In this document: one piece after another, positions 53,114 through 61,837 of the stretch
Layout: every line of letters starts with the position of its first letter
How positions within the stretch are numbered: position 1 is the first letter of the stretch
NCBI GenBank assembly: GCA_036821825.1
Contig: DAISIV010000009.1
Coordinates: 1 to 64,000, forward strand
DNA: 64,000 nt
Direction: 5' to 3'
Source of the DNA: CAITZA01 sp937915285
GTDB lineage: Bacteria > Desulfobacterota > Desulfomonilia > Desulfomonilales > Desulfomonilaceae
Program-made: the position numbers and the translations under genes
Notes under the pieces: generated by a model
Seen by the model: the letters and a program-made list of their open reading frames with translations, nothing else
Database searches by the model: none
Told to the model about the DNA's origin: nothing

Positions 53114-53172
53114 GGGTGTTCCTCTCTCAATCTGTTTTACAGTAATTCAGTTGCGATCCAGTCCGAGGTATC

Positions 53173-54348
53173 TTACATGGACCTTCCCGGAGCGCCAATG
53201 TTTCGGGCTATGACAATCCTTTGAACTTCGGACGTGCCTTCCCCGATATCCAGTAACTTCTGGTTACGGTAGTGTCTTTCCACTGCATAGTCTTTCATCA
53301 GTCCATAACCCCCATGCATCTGGACAGCATGATTGGCCGCCCTGTAATAAGTCTCAGAGCAGACAAGCTTTGCCATCGCCCCATACTTGGGAGTGAGCTT
53401 GTTGTTGTCCTTCATCCAGCAGGCCTTGTAGAGCAAAAGGCGAGCCATCTCAATCTCTGTAGCCATATCTGCAAGCTTGAAGGCGTTGGCCTGAAAAGAG
53501 CCAATTGGCCTTCCGAATTGTTTACGTTTCTTGGAATAGTCAAGCGCAAGCTCGAAAGATCCCTGCGCTCCCCCAAGACCCATGGCTCCAATGGAAAGCC
53601 TGCCCCCGTCCAGGGTCTTTAGCATCTGATGAAAGCCCTCACCGCGTGCGCCAAGCAGGTTCTCCTTTGGGACCCTGCAGTCCTGGAAAGTGAGTTGCCC
53701 AGTATTCGAAGCTCGCCAACACATCTTGCCGTGCATCGTTTCCGCAGTAAAACCTTTGGTTCCATTCTCCACCAGAATGCAACTTATTTCCGGCTTCTTT
53801 GGGTCAGTTGAGTCAGTTATGCACTGAACCACACAGACAGCGCTGATATCAGTGGTGGAATTGGTGATAAATATTTTGCTTCCGTTTATCACCCATTCAT
53901 CCCCATCCAGAACAGCGGTCGTTTGTGAGGCTCCAGCGTCAGATCCGGCGTCTGGCTCAGTCAGGCCGAAAGAGGCAAGTATCTTGCCAGCGCACAAATC
54001 CGGTAACCACTTCTTCTTCTGTTCCTCTGTTCCGAACGCAAAGATAGGAAATACTCCAAGCGAATTTCCCGCGGCTATCGTTGCTGCCTGAGACCCGTCA
54101 ATCCTGGCTATCTCTTCCACCATAATTATGTAGTTCAGATAACCAACGTCGCTACCGCCATACTCCTCCGAGACAAATGGGCCGAAAAAGTCCAGTTCCC
54201 CCATTTTTTTGGTGAGACTGTACGAGAACTCCTCTTTGTCGTCCAGTTCCTGAGCCACGGGAGCTATCTCTTTCTCGGCAAATTCCCGGACAACCTTGCG
54301 TGTGAGTTCTGCATCTTTGGGAAGATCAAAATTCAAGGACATACTCAA
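53173..54348 (-). CDS. Acyl-CoA dehydrogenase (second copy)
   Basis: The 391-residue flavoprotein has the acyl-CoA dehydrogenase domains with FGLTEPDAGSDAG near residue 128, KIFITNSTTD, MHGGYG near residue 345 and the catalytic glutamate in IGEGTSEVQR near residue 377. It differs from the copy at 3.1 kb: IGEGTSEVQR against IYEGTNEIQR. It leads an apparent leftward operon with the XRE-cupin regulator, the membrane oxidoreductase and etfBA, a complete path from acyl-CoA to quinone. The substrate is unknown; glutaryl-, isovaleryl- or short-chain acyl-CoAs are all possible. Confidence 0.93.
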   Translation of the reverse strand: MSMSLNFDLPKDAELTRKVVREFAEKEIAPVAQELDDKEEFSYSLTKKMGELDFFGPFVSEEYGGSDVGYLNYIIMVEEIARIDGSQAATIAAGNSLGVFPIFAFGTEEQKKKWLPDLCAGKILASFGLTEPDAGSDAGASQTTAVLDGDEWVINGSKIFITNSTTDISAVCVVQCITDSTDPKKPEISCILVENGTKGFTAETMHGKMCWRASNTGQLTFQDCRVPKENLLGARGEGFHQMLKTLDGGRLSIGAMGLGGAQGSFELALDYSKKRKQFGRPIGSFQANAFKLADMATEIEMARLLLYKACWMKDNNKLTPKYGAMAKLVCSETYYRAANHAVQMHGGYGLMKDYAVERHYRNQKLLDIGEGTSEVQRIVIARNIGAPGRSM

Positions 54349-54829
54349 CCCCCTTGAGATAGAAATGATGAATAAAATTCATAGCGGAGAACCTGACATG
54401 GATTCCGGTCTGACTGCAGGCCAACTCGCTAAAGGATCCTGTGTGATGTTATCCTGTTACGTCTGAACACCCGAAAAAATGTTCTTAAACGGTCCATAAG
54501 CCTATATTTATATGTTTAATGACGCATAAAAAGTGGAAAGACATAATCTGTGTGGTCAGTATCAGTTAACAAAGTTTGACTGACCTTGTCAAGTTGAACC
54601 ATTGGCCTAAATCAGTGAAAACTTCCTGATGTTCATCAGGATGAAATTTGATTCTGGAGCCTGACCCTTATTTTTTGAAAAACTTATTTGTGCTTATTAA
54701 TTGTTAGATAAATTATATCATAAACGCATTGACTTAATGATCATAATAGCTTTATAATATGATATATTTCTTTGTAATAAAAACGAAACAGATTCTGAAG
54801 CGCAGCACAGCGCAGAAGGAGAAATGGCC
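54349..54829. other. AT-rich divergent control region without a gene
   Basis: About 480 bases separate the leftward acyl-CoA dehydrogenase operon from the rightward lipoprotein. It holds an inverted repeat TTGAC/GTCAA with a 7-base spacer at 54576-54592, resembling one before etfB at 28.9 kb, and a clear promoter on the right side. No open frame with a ribosome binding site was seen. Its length leaves room for a small RNA, which I cannot demonstrate. Confidence 0.45.
54729..54758 (+). promoter_or_regulatory. Sigma70-type promoter of the coiled-coil lipoprotein gene
   Basis: TTGACT and TATAAT with an 18-base spacer lie about 70 bases before the start codon, in AT-rich sequence. Confidence 0.65.
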
Positions 54830-55849
54830 ATGAAAAACCTGAAATATCTCTTGGCAATAGCCTTGTTGATTTCTCCGATAATTTACGGCTGCGGGTCAAG
54901 TAACAAATCAGGTTCTGTTAATGATCAGAATCAGCAGTTGATTTCCAGCTTGCGTTCAGATCTGGATAAAGCGCGCAAGGATCTCGAAGCGCAAGTGGAA
55001 CAAAACCGTAATCTTGAGGATCAGGTGCAGTCTCTAACAGGTAAGCTGGATGAAATAGAAAAAGAGGCCCCTGCTATCTCGCAGACCCCGGAATCTACCC
55101 AGAACGCCGGTTCGGGCGCCTTTGATTCACAAAGCAGGGTTGCTCTCATGGGGGCTAAGGCCCTAGCCGAGTTCAAGGCCGAACAGCTTGGGGCCAAACT
55201 GGAAAAACTTACCCGGGAAATGCAAATAAAAGAGAACGAGTTGGCGAAGGCAGTAGAAGAGTCTGAAGGACTGAACAGGGAGTTGGCCGGAATGAAGGAG
55301 GCCCTCCAGGAAAAGACCACTACATTTGAGCGCCAGGCTTCAGAGAGCGCTGGGCGTATGAATCAGATGGGTCAGGAAATTAAGGTCCTGTCATCCCAGG
55401 TAAATGATCTTAAGCAGGAAATCTCTGACAAGGACGAGTTGTTGGTAACCCTTAAAAAGGCTTGGGCGGACGCCACTCAATTGAAAACCTCCTCAGAATC
55501 AGAGTCCAGCCGTCTCAGGACAGAATTGGAAAACGTGACCAAACAACTGGCTTCTTACAAGGATTCGTCGGAAAGGGGCGAACAGGAGGCTTCCTTTTTC
55601 AAGGCTGAACTCCAGCAAGCCCAGGAGCGTCTTGATTCTGCTACCGCTCAACTAGAAAAACTGACAAATGAAAACCTTTCATCCATCAAGGAATTAGAGA
55701 GGCTCAAGAATCATTCCGCCAGTCTGGCCAACAAGCTATATGCTCTTGAGAGAGCAGCTGGGATCGACAGCGAGAATTTTGTGACGAGCATAGACAATCT
55801 AATCAGCGGCGCCTACCCAGTTACACCCCAGGAGACAGTGAAGAGATAG
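54830..55849 (+). CDS. Coiled-coil lipoprotein
   Basis: The product, about 339 residues, has a lipoprotein signal peptide ending in IIYGC near residue 21. Nearly the whole mature protein is predicted coiled coil rich in Glu, Lys, Gln, Leu and Ser (two blocks, about 40-80 and 105-300). A short non-coiled C terminus contains GIDSENFVTSI. Of two ATGs six bases apart, the second has AGGAG at eight bases and is preferred. It resembles envelope proteins that span the periplasm, but no family is clear. It appears monocistronic; a strong hairpin follows its stop codon. Confidence 0.75.
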   Translation: MKNLKYLLAIALLISPIIYGCGSSNKSGSVNDQNQQLISSLRSDLDKARKDLEAQVEQNRNLEDQVQSLTGKLDEIEKEAPAISQTPESTQNAGSGAFDSQSRVALMGAKALAEFKAEQLGAKLEKLTREMQIKENELAKAVEESEGLNRELAGMKEALQEKTTTFERQASESAGRMNQMGQEIKVLSSQVNDLKQEISDKDELLVTLKKAWADATQLKTSSESESSRLRTELENVTKQLASYKDSSERGEQEASFFKAELQQAQERLDSATAQLEKLTNENLSSIKELERLKNHSASLANKLYALERAAGIDSENFVTSIDNLISGAYPVTPQETVKR

Positions 55850-55858
55850 ACTGATGAA

Positions 55859-56632
55859 TCATCCACCAGACTCATGGTCTGGTGGATCGACCGACAAAGC
55901 GCTTTCCATAAATCGCAGCGATTTGAAATCCTCTCCGCGCAGCCAGCGGACAAAACAGGAAAGGGCCCGCCTCAATTCCGACTGTCCCTTTTGGTTTAAT
56001 CGAAATCTTCCCAAAAGACTCTTGTCCATTTCAAAAGCCCGGCGCAAAAGGGCCAGTGTATCGGGTGAAAGCGCCAGAAATTGATCCTGCCTGTTGTTGG
56101 AACATGTAGCGTGACAGACTCCGCCTGCTTCAACGCTGAAAATCCCTCCCTCATTGGCGTGGAAGGCTCTGGAGCATATGGGGCAAACATTTATGGTCGG
56201 CGAATAGCCAAGCAAACCCAGTAATTCTATTTCTTTTAGCAAAAGCAGAGAAATGTTGGGTTTGGCCGTGTCGAGTTGAGCCAGAAATCCCTCCATGAAA
56301 TCAAAAAGATTTTCATCCGGTTGAGATTCGGCCGAAAATGCGGAGGCAAGTTCAAGGAAGTATGAAGCCCGAGCGAATGAATCAATATCGAGTCGAATGT
56401 TGGTGAAAGCCCTGAGGACAGCCGCATCGTCAATCCAAACAAGATCATCTCTTTTTCGCTGTCTGATGTTGAGATCGACTATTGTATAAGGTTCCAGATT
56501 ACCGCCAAAGCGAACGCGGCTTTTCTTGGAATTTTTGGCTATTCCGGTTAACCAGCCACAATCCCTACTGAAGAATGTCACCAGCTCATCGGCTTCGCCC
56601 TTGTCCGTTTTTCTAAGGATTATTGACCTCAA
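55859..56632 (-). CDS. recO: DNA repair protein RecO
   Basis: RecO helps RecR load RecA at SSB-coated gaps. From the TTG at 56632 the protein has 257 residues, the usual RecO length. It starts with the OB-fold strand RSIILRKTDKGEADELV, then has DCGWLTGIAKNSKK and FGGNLEPYTIVD. Helical and zinc-finger regions with CPICSRAF and CHATC follow. GAGGGG lies 13 bases before this TTG. A longer frame to 56728 would overlap the upstream ATPase gene and adds residues unlike RecO. It follows the Hda-like gene by 16 bases, so one operon is likely. Confidence 0.87.
   Translation of the reverse strand: MRSIILRKTDKGEADELVTFFSRDCGWLTGIAKNSKKSRVRFGGNLEPYTIVDLNIRQRKRDDLVWIDDAAVLRAFTNIRLDIDSFARASYFLELASAFSAESQPDENLFDFMEGFLAQLDTAKPNISLLLLKEIELLGLLGYSPTINVCPICSRAFHANEGGIFSVEAGGVCHATCSNNRQDQFLALSPDTLALLRRAFEMDKSLLGRFRLNQKGQSELRRALSCFVRWLRGEDFKSLRFMESALSVDPPDHESGG
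55861..55887 (+). terminator. Hairpin after the lipoprotein gene, inside the recO 3' end
   Basis: A perfect 11-bp stem (ATCCACCAGAC/GTCTGGTGGAT) with a 5-base loop starts 12 bases past the lipoprotein stop codon and lies entirely within the last codons of the converging recO gene. No T-run follows, so it may be a factor-assisted or RNA-stability structure. Confidence 0.6.
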
Positions 56633-56648
56633 GACTACTTGGCGCCCC

Positions 56649-57386
56649 TCATATGAGTTCCTGGAGTTCCAGTTCCTTGATGAAGGGAACTGTGATACGC
56701 CGCTTGGTTTCAAGCGATCTTGTGTCAATGAGCCCTAATATTCTGTCGAGTTCTTTTAGGTTACGTGATTTTCTTCTCAGTAGGTAATTACAGGCCTCTG
56801 GGGATATCCTGAATCCCCGTTCAATCGCCATTTGTTCCAGGATCAGCGGTCTCTCCGTGTCAGTCGGAGGTTCTATTCTGATGACCAGACCGGAAAGAAG
56901 CCTTGATCTCAGATGGTCATTGCCCTCGAACATCTCAGAGGGATGCTCTCTTGAGGTGATGACAATTAATCCATCGTTTCTATTAAGCTTGTTATAGAGA
57001 CTCCAGAAGCTGTACGAATCGTCCCCTGATATCCTATGAAAATCATCAATGGCGAGTAATTTGATTGCTAGATTTGTTTCAGTGGCTGCTAAATCGAGTT
57101 TCTCCAGGTCCGGAAATCTGCTCGAATCGATTTGCGGTTCAATCAGAAATGTCGCTTCGTCCGGGTAGTCGTGGGAAGCTTTGAAAGAATTAAAAAATGA
57201 TCTGATCAGGACAGTCTTTCCAGAGCCTGGACCACCATGGATGAACACAGGGGAAGGAATTCCCCCGTCTTTCTGATTGATTATTGAACGCAGGGTTGAT
57301 AAGGCAGTCTGAATGCCGCTATGTTCAACGATGGCATTCAGTCCCGGAATGACGCGGGAAACTAGATTGAGTGTGATTTGCTTCAT
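56649..57386 (-). CDS. DnaA/Hda-like AAA+ ATPase
   Basis: The product, about 245 residues, is an AAA+ core of the DnaA family without the DnaA N-terminal or DNA-binding C-terminal domain. It has Walker A GGPGSGKT near residue 52, Walker B LLAIDDFHRI near residue 112, sensor LIVITSREHP and box-VII-like LRSRLLSGLVIRI, then a lid with LKELDRILGLI. This matches Hda/HdaA-type proteins, which in E. coli and Caulobacter promote DnaA-ATP hydrolysis with the beta clamp. No clamp-binding motif was evident at the N terminus (MKQITLNLV). I prefer the ATG at 57386; a TTG frame extends 23 residues upstream. It leads a unit with recO. Confidence 0.8.
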   Translation of the reverse strand: MKQITLNLVSRVIPGLNAIVEHSGIQTALSTLRSIINQKDGGIPSPVFIHGGPGSGKTVLIRSFFNSFKASHDYPDEATFLIEPQIDSSRFPDLEKLDLAATETNLAIKLLAIDDFHRISGDDSYSFWSLYNKLNRNDGLIVITSREHPSEMFEGNDHLRSRLLSGLVIRIEPPTDTERPLILEQMAIERGFRISPEACNYLLRRKSRNLKELDRILGLIDTRSLETKRRITVPFIKELELQELI

Positions 57387-57667
57387 TAGACAAATACTAT
57401 GTGCATATCCCGGTGGGATCAATCCATAATTGAAATAAATTGCTTGACACGTCAAATAACCTTTATTAAGTAAAGCTATGCTACTTTATTAGATGATCCG
57501 TTTCCAGGATTAAAGTTCCTCCGAGGAAAAGTCATAAGGGTTGGGGTCGCAGGATGCGGTTCCGTGTTTGATTGGCCTGTCTGTAATCATTCCCCTGAAA
57601 TAAACCTCAAGTAACATAATCATCACATACGACAGATTTACTAACTTCAAAATATCCAGGAGAAATA

Positions 57668-58921
57668 ATGGACGTTCAAGAACTGAAAGAAAAGAAGGTT
57701 AGCCAGCTACTCGCCATAGCGAACTCGTTAGAGATTGAAGGCGCGAGCAGCATGCGCAAACAGGAATTAATTTTTGCAATACTTCAGGCCCATCAGCATA
57801 CGGAGAAAGAGCAGCCTATAAGAGGTGAGGGTGTTCTGGAGACATTGCCCGACGGTTTTGGATTCTTGAGGGCTCCTGATTACAACTATCTGCCTGGACC
57901 CGATGACATATACGTCTCACCTAGCCAGATAAGGCGCTTCAACATGCGCACAGGTGATACCATAGCTGGCTACATCCGGCCACCAAAAGACACTGAGCGG
58001 TATTTCGCATTACTCAAGGTTGAGCAGATCAACGGGGAAGACCCCGAAATGGTTCGGGATAAAGTTCTCTTCGACAATCTCACACCGCTTTACCCCGATG
58101 AGAAGCTGAAACTGGAAATTTCCCCCACCCTCTATTCCATGAGAATCATGGATCTTGTCGCTCCAATAGGGAAAGGGCAGCGCGCATTGATCGTGAGCCC
58201 GCCAAAGGCTGGAAAAACCGTTCTGCTTCAGCAAATTGCCAATAGCCTTACCATTAACCATCCTGAAATTTACCTCATTGTCCTGCTCATTGATGAACGT
58301 CCGGAAGAAGTTACGGACATGCAGCGTTCGGTGAAGGGAGAGGTGATTTCATCGACATTTGACGAACCTGCCCAGCGCCACGTTCAGGTCGCTGACATGG
58401 TAATAGAGAAGGCTAAAAGACTTGTTGAGCACAAAAAGGACGTCGTAATACTACTCGACAGTATTACGCGTCTCGCACGGGCCCATAACACTGTTGTGCC
58501 TCCAAGCGGAAAAATCCTCTCCGGTGGTGTTGACTCCAACGCCCTGCATCGTCCCAAAAGATTTTTCGGGGCCGCCAGAAACATCGAAGAAGGGGGCAGC
58601 CTAACCATAATCGCTACAGCTCTTATTGATACCGGCAGCAAGATGGATGAAGTGATTTACGAAGAATTCAAAGGCACGGGCAACATGGAGATCCATCTCG
58701 ACAGACGGCTGCTTGAACGAAGGATATTCCCATGCATCGACATTAATCGCTCTGGAACCAGGAAAGAAGAACTGCTCCTTAGCCAGCAGGATCTTCAGAG
58801 GATATGGCTGCTGAGAAAGCTGCTTGCCGACATGAACTCAGTAGACGCCATGGAGTTCTTGCTGGACAAGATCATGCAGACAGACTCGAATCGTGAATTC
58901 CTCCAGGTAATGAACAAGTAG
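57668..58921 (+). CDS. rho: Transcription termination factor Rho
   Basis: The 417-residue hexameric helicase has an N-terminal Rho_N helix bundle, an RNA-binding cold-shock OB fold (GFGFLRAPDYNYLPGPDDIYVSPSQ split across strands near residue 63), and an ATPase core. The core has the P-loop PPKAGKT near residue 180, the Walker B VVILLDSITR near residue 262, and the Q/R-loop GGVDSNALHRPKRFFGAARN near residue 285. GGAG precedes the ATG. The rho-rpmE-DUF1385-prfA order is a well-conserved bacterial neighbourhood. Confidence 0.97.
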   Translation: MDVQELKEKKVSQLLAIANSLEIEGASSMRKQELIFAILQAHQHTEKEQPIRGEGVLETLPDGFGFLRAPDYNYLPGPDDIYVSPSQIRRFNMRTGDTIAGYIRPPKDTERYFALLKVEQINGEDPEMVRDKVLFDNLTPLYPDEKLKLEISPTLYSMRIMDLVAPIGKGQRALIVSPPKAGKTVLLQQIANSLTINHPEIYLIVLLIDERPEEVTDMQRSVKGEVISSTFDEPAQRHVQVADMVIEKAKRLVEHKKDVVILLDSITRLARAHNTVVPPSGKILSGGVDSNALHRPKRFFGAARNIEEGGSLTIIATALIDTGSKMDEVIYEEFKGTGNMEIHLDRRLLERRIFPCIDINRSGTRKEELLLSQQDLQRIWLLRKLLADMNSVDAMEFLLDKIMQTDSNREFLQVMNK

Positions 58922-58968
58922 AGTCTCCTGCAGTTGCAACAGGCGATTTTGCGCCGCCATTCCATCGG

Positions 58969-59000
58969 CTCAGTATCCTCCACATTGTGGGGTAGCTGAG
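58969..59000 (+). terminator. Stem-loop after rho
   Basis: CTCAG/CTGAG and CTCCAC/GTGGGG form a bipartite stem with a 3-base loop about 50 bases past the rho stop codon. No T-run follows. Confidence 0.4.
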
Positions 59001-59107
59001 GGCGGTGAAATATCCTGAAAGATCTCTTGATCAGATTCAGGGCATGCTTAAATTATGGATGACGGCGTGAGCTATGGCTCATTAATGATGATGTATATAT
59101 ATTTTGT

Positions 59108-59135
59108 TTGTATAGTTTAAAATTTATGTTATCAT
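59108..59135 (+). promoter_or_regulatory. Weak putative promoter before rpmE
   Basis: TTGTAT, 16 bases, TATCAT in strongly AT-rich sequence about 35 bases before the rpmE start codon. Confidence 0.3.
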
Positions 59136-59167
59136 ATTGTGTTTAAGACTATTTCCGGAGGGTTCTG

Positions 59168-59455
59168 ATGAAAAAAGGCATTCACCCGGCCTATCAACCA
59201 GCAAGTTTCAAGTGCGCCTGTGGCGCTGACATGCCCACACGCTCATTGCAGGAAGAATACAAGATTGAAATTTGCTCCTCGTGTCATCCGTTTTTCACTG
59301 GCAAGCAGAAACTCATTGACAGCGCCGGTAGGGTTGAAAGGTTCATGAAGAAGTATGGAGATACTCAGGTATCTACTGGCAAAAAACCCGCAAAGGGCAG
59401 AAAAAAAGAGGAAAAGGCTGCAAAGGCCACGACTAGAACTGCAAAAAAGGCTTGA
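59168..59455 (+). CDS. rpmE: Ribosomal protein L31 with lysine-rich tail
   Basis: The 95-residue L31 is of the zinc-binding (C+) type. It has CAC near residues 16-18 and CSSCHPFFTGKQK near residue 37, with RVERFMKKYG closing the core. After about residue 65 a lysine/alanine-rich tail of about 28 residues extends beyond the usual length (about 70), probably contacting rRNA. GGAGG lies before the ATG. The zinc form is expected to be used when zinc is sufficient. Confidence 0.96.
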   Translation: MKKGIHPAYQPASFKCACGADMPTRSLQEEYKIEICSSCHPFFTGKQKLIDSAGRVERFMKKYGDTQVSTGKKPAKGRKKEEKAAKATTRTAKKA

Positions 59456-59552
59456 TGAGGACCATCAGCCTGTCTATTTGCGACTCTTTATCTGCGTTAA
59501 ATTACAATCGGGCGACTCTGTGGCTTAACGCACCCCGGACATGAGAGGATTA

Positions 59553-60524
59553 ATGCTAGTCTCTGATCGCAAACATAACGACACCCAGCAGATAAAAGTC
59601 GGAGGTCAGGCTGTTATTGAGGGCATCATGATGCGGGCCCCCAAGACTTTTACAGTGGTTGTCAGGAGACCTGACGGTGAGTTATCGGTTCGTGAGGATC
59701 GCTGGCGATCACCCATGGAGAAATGGCCTGTGCTGAAAAGTCCATTTCTCAGAGGCTGTATAGTGCTCTATGAGGCTCTGTTCAACGGTATTCAGGCTTT
59801 AACCTATTCAGCGCAGGAAGCCTTGGGAGAGGAAGAGGAAAAGCTAGGTCCCTGGGCTCTGGGAGGCACCATAGCTTTTGCAATCGGTGGAGCGATGCTC
59901 CTCTTTGTAGTGGTCCCGCATCTGGCGACCATTGGTGTGGGTGCGCTGTTTGGAGTTGATCTCGGTGTGCGGAGTGTGTGGTTTCACGTGGTCGATGGTG
60001 TCATAAAGGTCAGCATTTTTGTGGCATACATAGCCTTGATTTCCCTGATGAAAGATATCAGGCGAGTTTTTCAGTATCACGGCGCTGAGCATAAATCTAT
60101 TCATGCATACGAAAAAGGTGATGAACTGACGGTTGAGAACGCCAGAAAATACCCCACACTGCATGCCCGTTGTGGGACCGCGTTCATTCTGCTGGTGCTG
60201 ATGTTGAGTATTTTTCTCTTCACGGCAGTTTTCCCGTTCCTTCCAAAAGAACTGATGGGAAACAAAATAGTCACCAATGCCTTTTACATTGTTGTCAAAA
60301 TGCTCTTGCTAGTTCCGATCGCAGGAATTTCTTATGAAATCATCCGACTGGGTGAGAAGTACGACAACAGGCTATTACGGGGATTCCTTATGCCAGGTTT
60401 ATGGCTGCAGAAGCTTACGACGCGTGAACCGACGGATGATCAGATTGAAGTGGCTATTGTGGCTTTGAAGAAGACATTGGAAAGAGAGGAGCGCTGGGTT
60501 GAAAATGAATCCTCAGCGGCTTGA
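59553..60524 (+). CDS. DUF1385 family membrane protein
   Basis: The product, about 323 residues, is a member of the DUF1385 (YqhQ) family. The conserved start is GGQAVIEGIMMRAP, followed by PFLRGCIVLYEALFNG. About four transmembrane helices lie between residues 105 and 275, with the family motif YHGAEHKSIHAYE near residue 180 and HARCGTAF. Function is unknown; the family nearly always lies between rpmE and prfA, as here. The second of two in-frame ATGs, with AGAGG upstream, is preferred. Confidence 0.92.
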   Translation: MLVSDRKHNDTQQIKVGGQAVIEGIMMRAPKTFTVVVRRPDGELSVREDRWRSPMEKWPVLKSPFLRGCIVLYEALFNGIQALTYSAQEALGEEEEKLGPWALGGTIAFAIGGAMLLFVVVPHLATIGVGALFGVDLGVRSVWFHVVDGVIKVSIFVAYIALISLMKDIRRVFQYHGAEHKSIHAYEKGDELTVENARKYPTLHARCGTAFILLVLMLSIFLFTAVFPFLPKELMGNKIVTNAFYIVVKMLLLVPIAGISYEIIRLGEKYDNRLLRGFLMPGLWLQKLTTREPTDDQIEVAIVALKKTLEREERWVENESSAA

Positions 60525-60533
60525 AATTGATAC

Positions 60534-61613
60534 ATGCAAGGTTTAGGAAAACTAGAGGAATTAAGCAAGCGATACGAAGAGCTTAGCGCTGAACTCGCCA
60601 GACCGGAAGTAATTGCCGATCCTCTGCAGCTAAGAAAATACTCCAAAGAACAGTCTGATCTCGATGAAATAATCAGGGCTTACCGATCTCTCACATCAAC
60701 TCTCGACCAGATAAAAGATCTCGAAGAAATGATTGAAGACGAATCGGACGCTGAACTGGTGGGATTGGCGCGAGAAGATCTGGCGTCTCTCAGGGAGCGT
60801 CAGGTTGATTTGGAGAGAGAGCTTAACCTGTTGCTGCTCCCCAAAGATCCGAATGATGACAAGAACGTGTTTCTTGAAATACGCGCAGGAACCGGTGGAG
60901 AAGAAGCCTCACTTTTTGCGGCCGATTTGTTCAGGGCCTATTCCAGGTATGCCGAGACCCGGCGGTGGCGAGTGGAAATGATGTCCTCCTCTGAAAGCGC
61001 ATCGGGTGGATTCAAGGAGATAATAGTTTTGATCAGTGGCCATGGGGCTTTCTCCCGTCTCAAATACGAGAGAGGGGTTCACCGTGTCCAGAGGGTTCCA
61101 TCAACAGAATCTCAGGGGCGTATACACACTTCGGCTATAACAGTGGCAGTATTGCCCGAGGCTGATGATGTTGAAGTCAATGTTGACCCGAAGGACTTAA
61201 AGATTGATGTTTACAGATCCTCCGGTCCTGGAGGTCAAAGCGTTAATACTACGGATTCGGCGGTTCGGGTTACCCATTTGCCTACCAATATCGTAGTTAC
61301 CTGTCAGGACGAAAAATCCCAACACAAGAACAAAGCCAAAGCTATTAAGATTCTTAAGGCGAGGCTATTGGAGAGGATGGAAGAAGAACGCGATTCCGAA
61401 ATCAGCAAGGAACGAAAGAACCAGGTGGGGTCGGGAGATCGGTCGGAGAGGATTCGTACCTACAATTTTCCCCAGAACAGGGTAACTGATCACAGGGTAG
61501 GACTAACCCTTTACAAACTGGACGCCGTCATGGAAGGCCGTCTTGACGATGTTATTGATCCGCTGATTGTCTATTTTCAGGCAGAAGCGTTAAAGAGCAG
61601 CGCTCAGATGTGA
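60534..61613 (+). CDS. prfA: Peptide chain release factor 1
   Basis: The 359-residue RF1 recognises UAA and UAG. It has an N-terminal helical domain, domain 2 with the codon-recognition loop RVPSTESQGRIHTS, and domain 3 with the catalytic GGQ in SSGPGGQSVNTTDSAV near residue 230. The tripeptide usually PAT or PVT is PST here. RF2 type (SPF) is excluded, so UGA is not its codon. It follows the DUF1385 gene by 9 bases. The usual next gene, prmC, which methylates the GGQ glutamine, is absent here; pxpA follows instead. Confidence 0.95.
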   Translation: MQGLGKLEELSKRYEELSAELARPEVIADPLQLRKYSKEQSDLDEIIRAYRSLTSTLDQIKDLEEMIEDESDAELVGLAREDLASLRERQVDLERELNLLLLPKDPNDDKNVFLEIRAGTGGEEASLFAADLFRAYSRYAETRRWRVEMMSSSESASGGFKEIIVLISGHGAFSRLKYERGVHRVQRVPSTESQGRIHTSAITVAVLPEADDVEVNVDPKDLKIDVYRSSGPGGQSVNTTDSAVRVTHLPTNIVVTCQDEKSQHKNKAKAIKILKARLLERMEEERDSEISKERKNQVGSGDRSERIRTYNFPQNRVTDHRVGLTLYKLDAVMEGRLDDVIDPLIVYFQAEALKSSAQM

Positions 61614-61651
61614 CAGTGTGGTTTTAGTCCCACAACCCGTTTTGCTGTCGC

Positions 61652-61795
61652 TCAGTCGGAAAGAAAGCGGAAAAGGGGCTTCCACGTGTCATTTAACAGG
61701 AAATTCCGAAGTAGTTCTTCAAATTCGGATTTAGGTTTTTTCACCTTGTTGTGAGGTTTTTGTTGATAAACCTTTTTTCTTCGACCGTCCTGCAT
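61652..61795 (-). CDS. Possible 47-residue basic protein or gene remnant
   Basis: A leftward frame begins at an ATG at 61795 and encodes a lysine-rich start (DGRRKKVYQQKPHNKV) and a hydrophobic/acidic C terminus (FEELLRNFLLNDTWKPLF). The composition looks protein-like and the stretch lies outside other genes. The ribosome binding site is poor (AGGA about 13 bases away), and an open frame continues upstream into pxpA on the opposite strand. It may be a small gene, a relic or chance. Confidence 0.25.
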   Translation of the reverse strand: MQDGRRKKVYQQKPHNKVKKPKSEFEELLRNFLLNDTWKPLFRFLSD

Positions 61796-61837
61796 CCAGA
61801 CGTCATTTCCTAGCCACTCAAACCATCCGGGAAGGCT

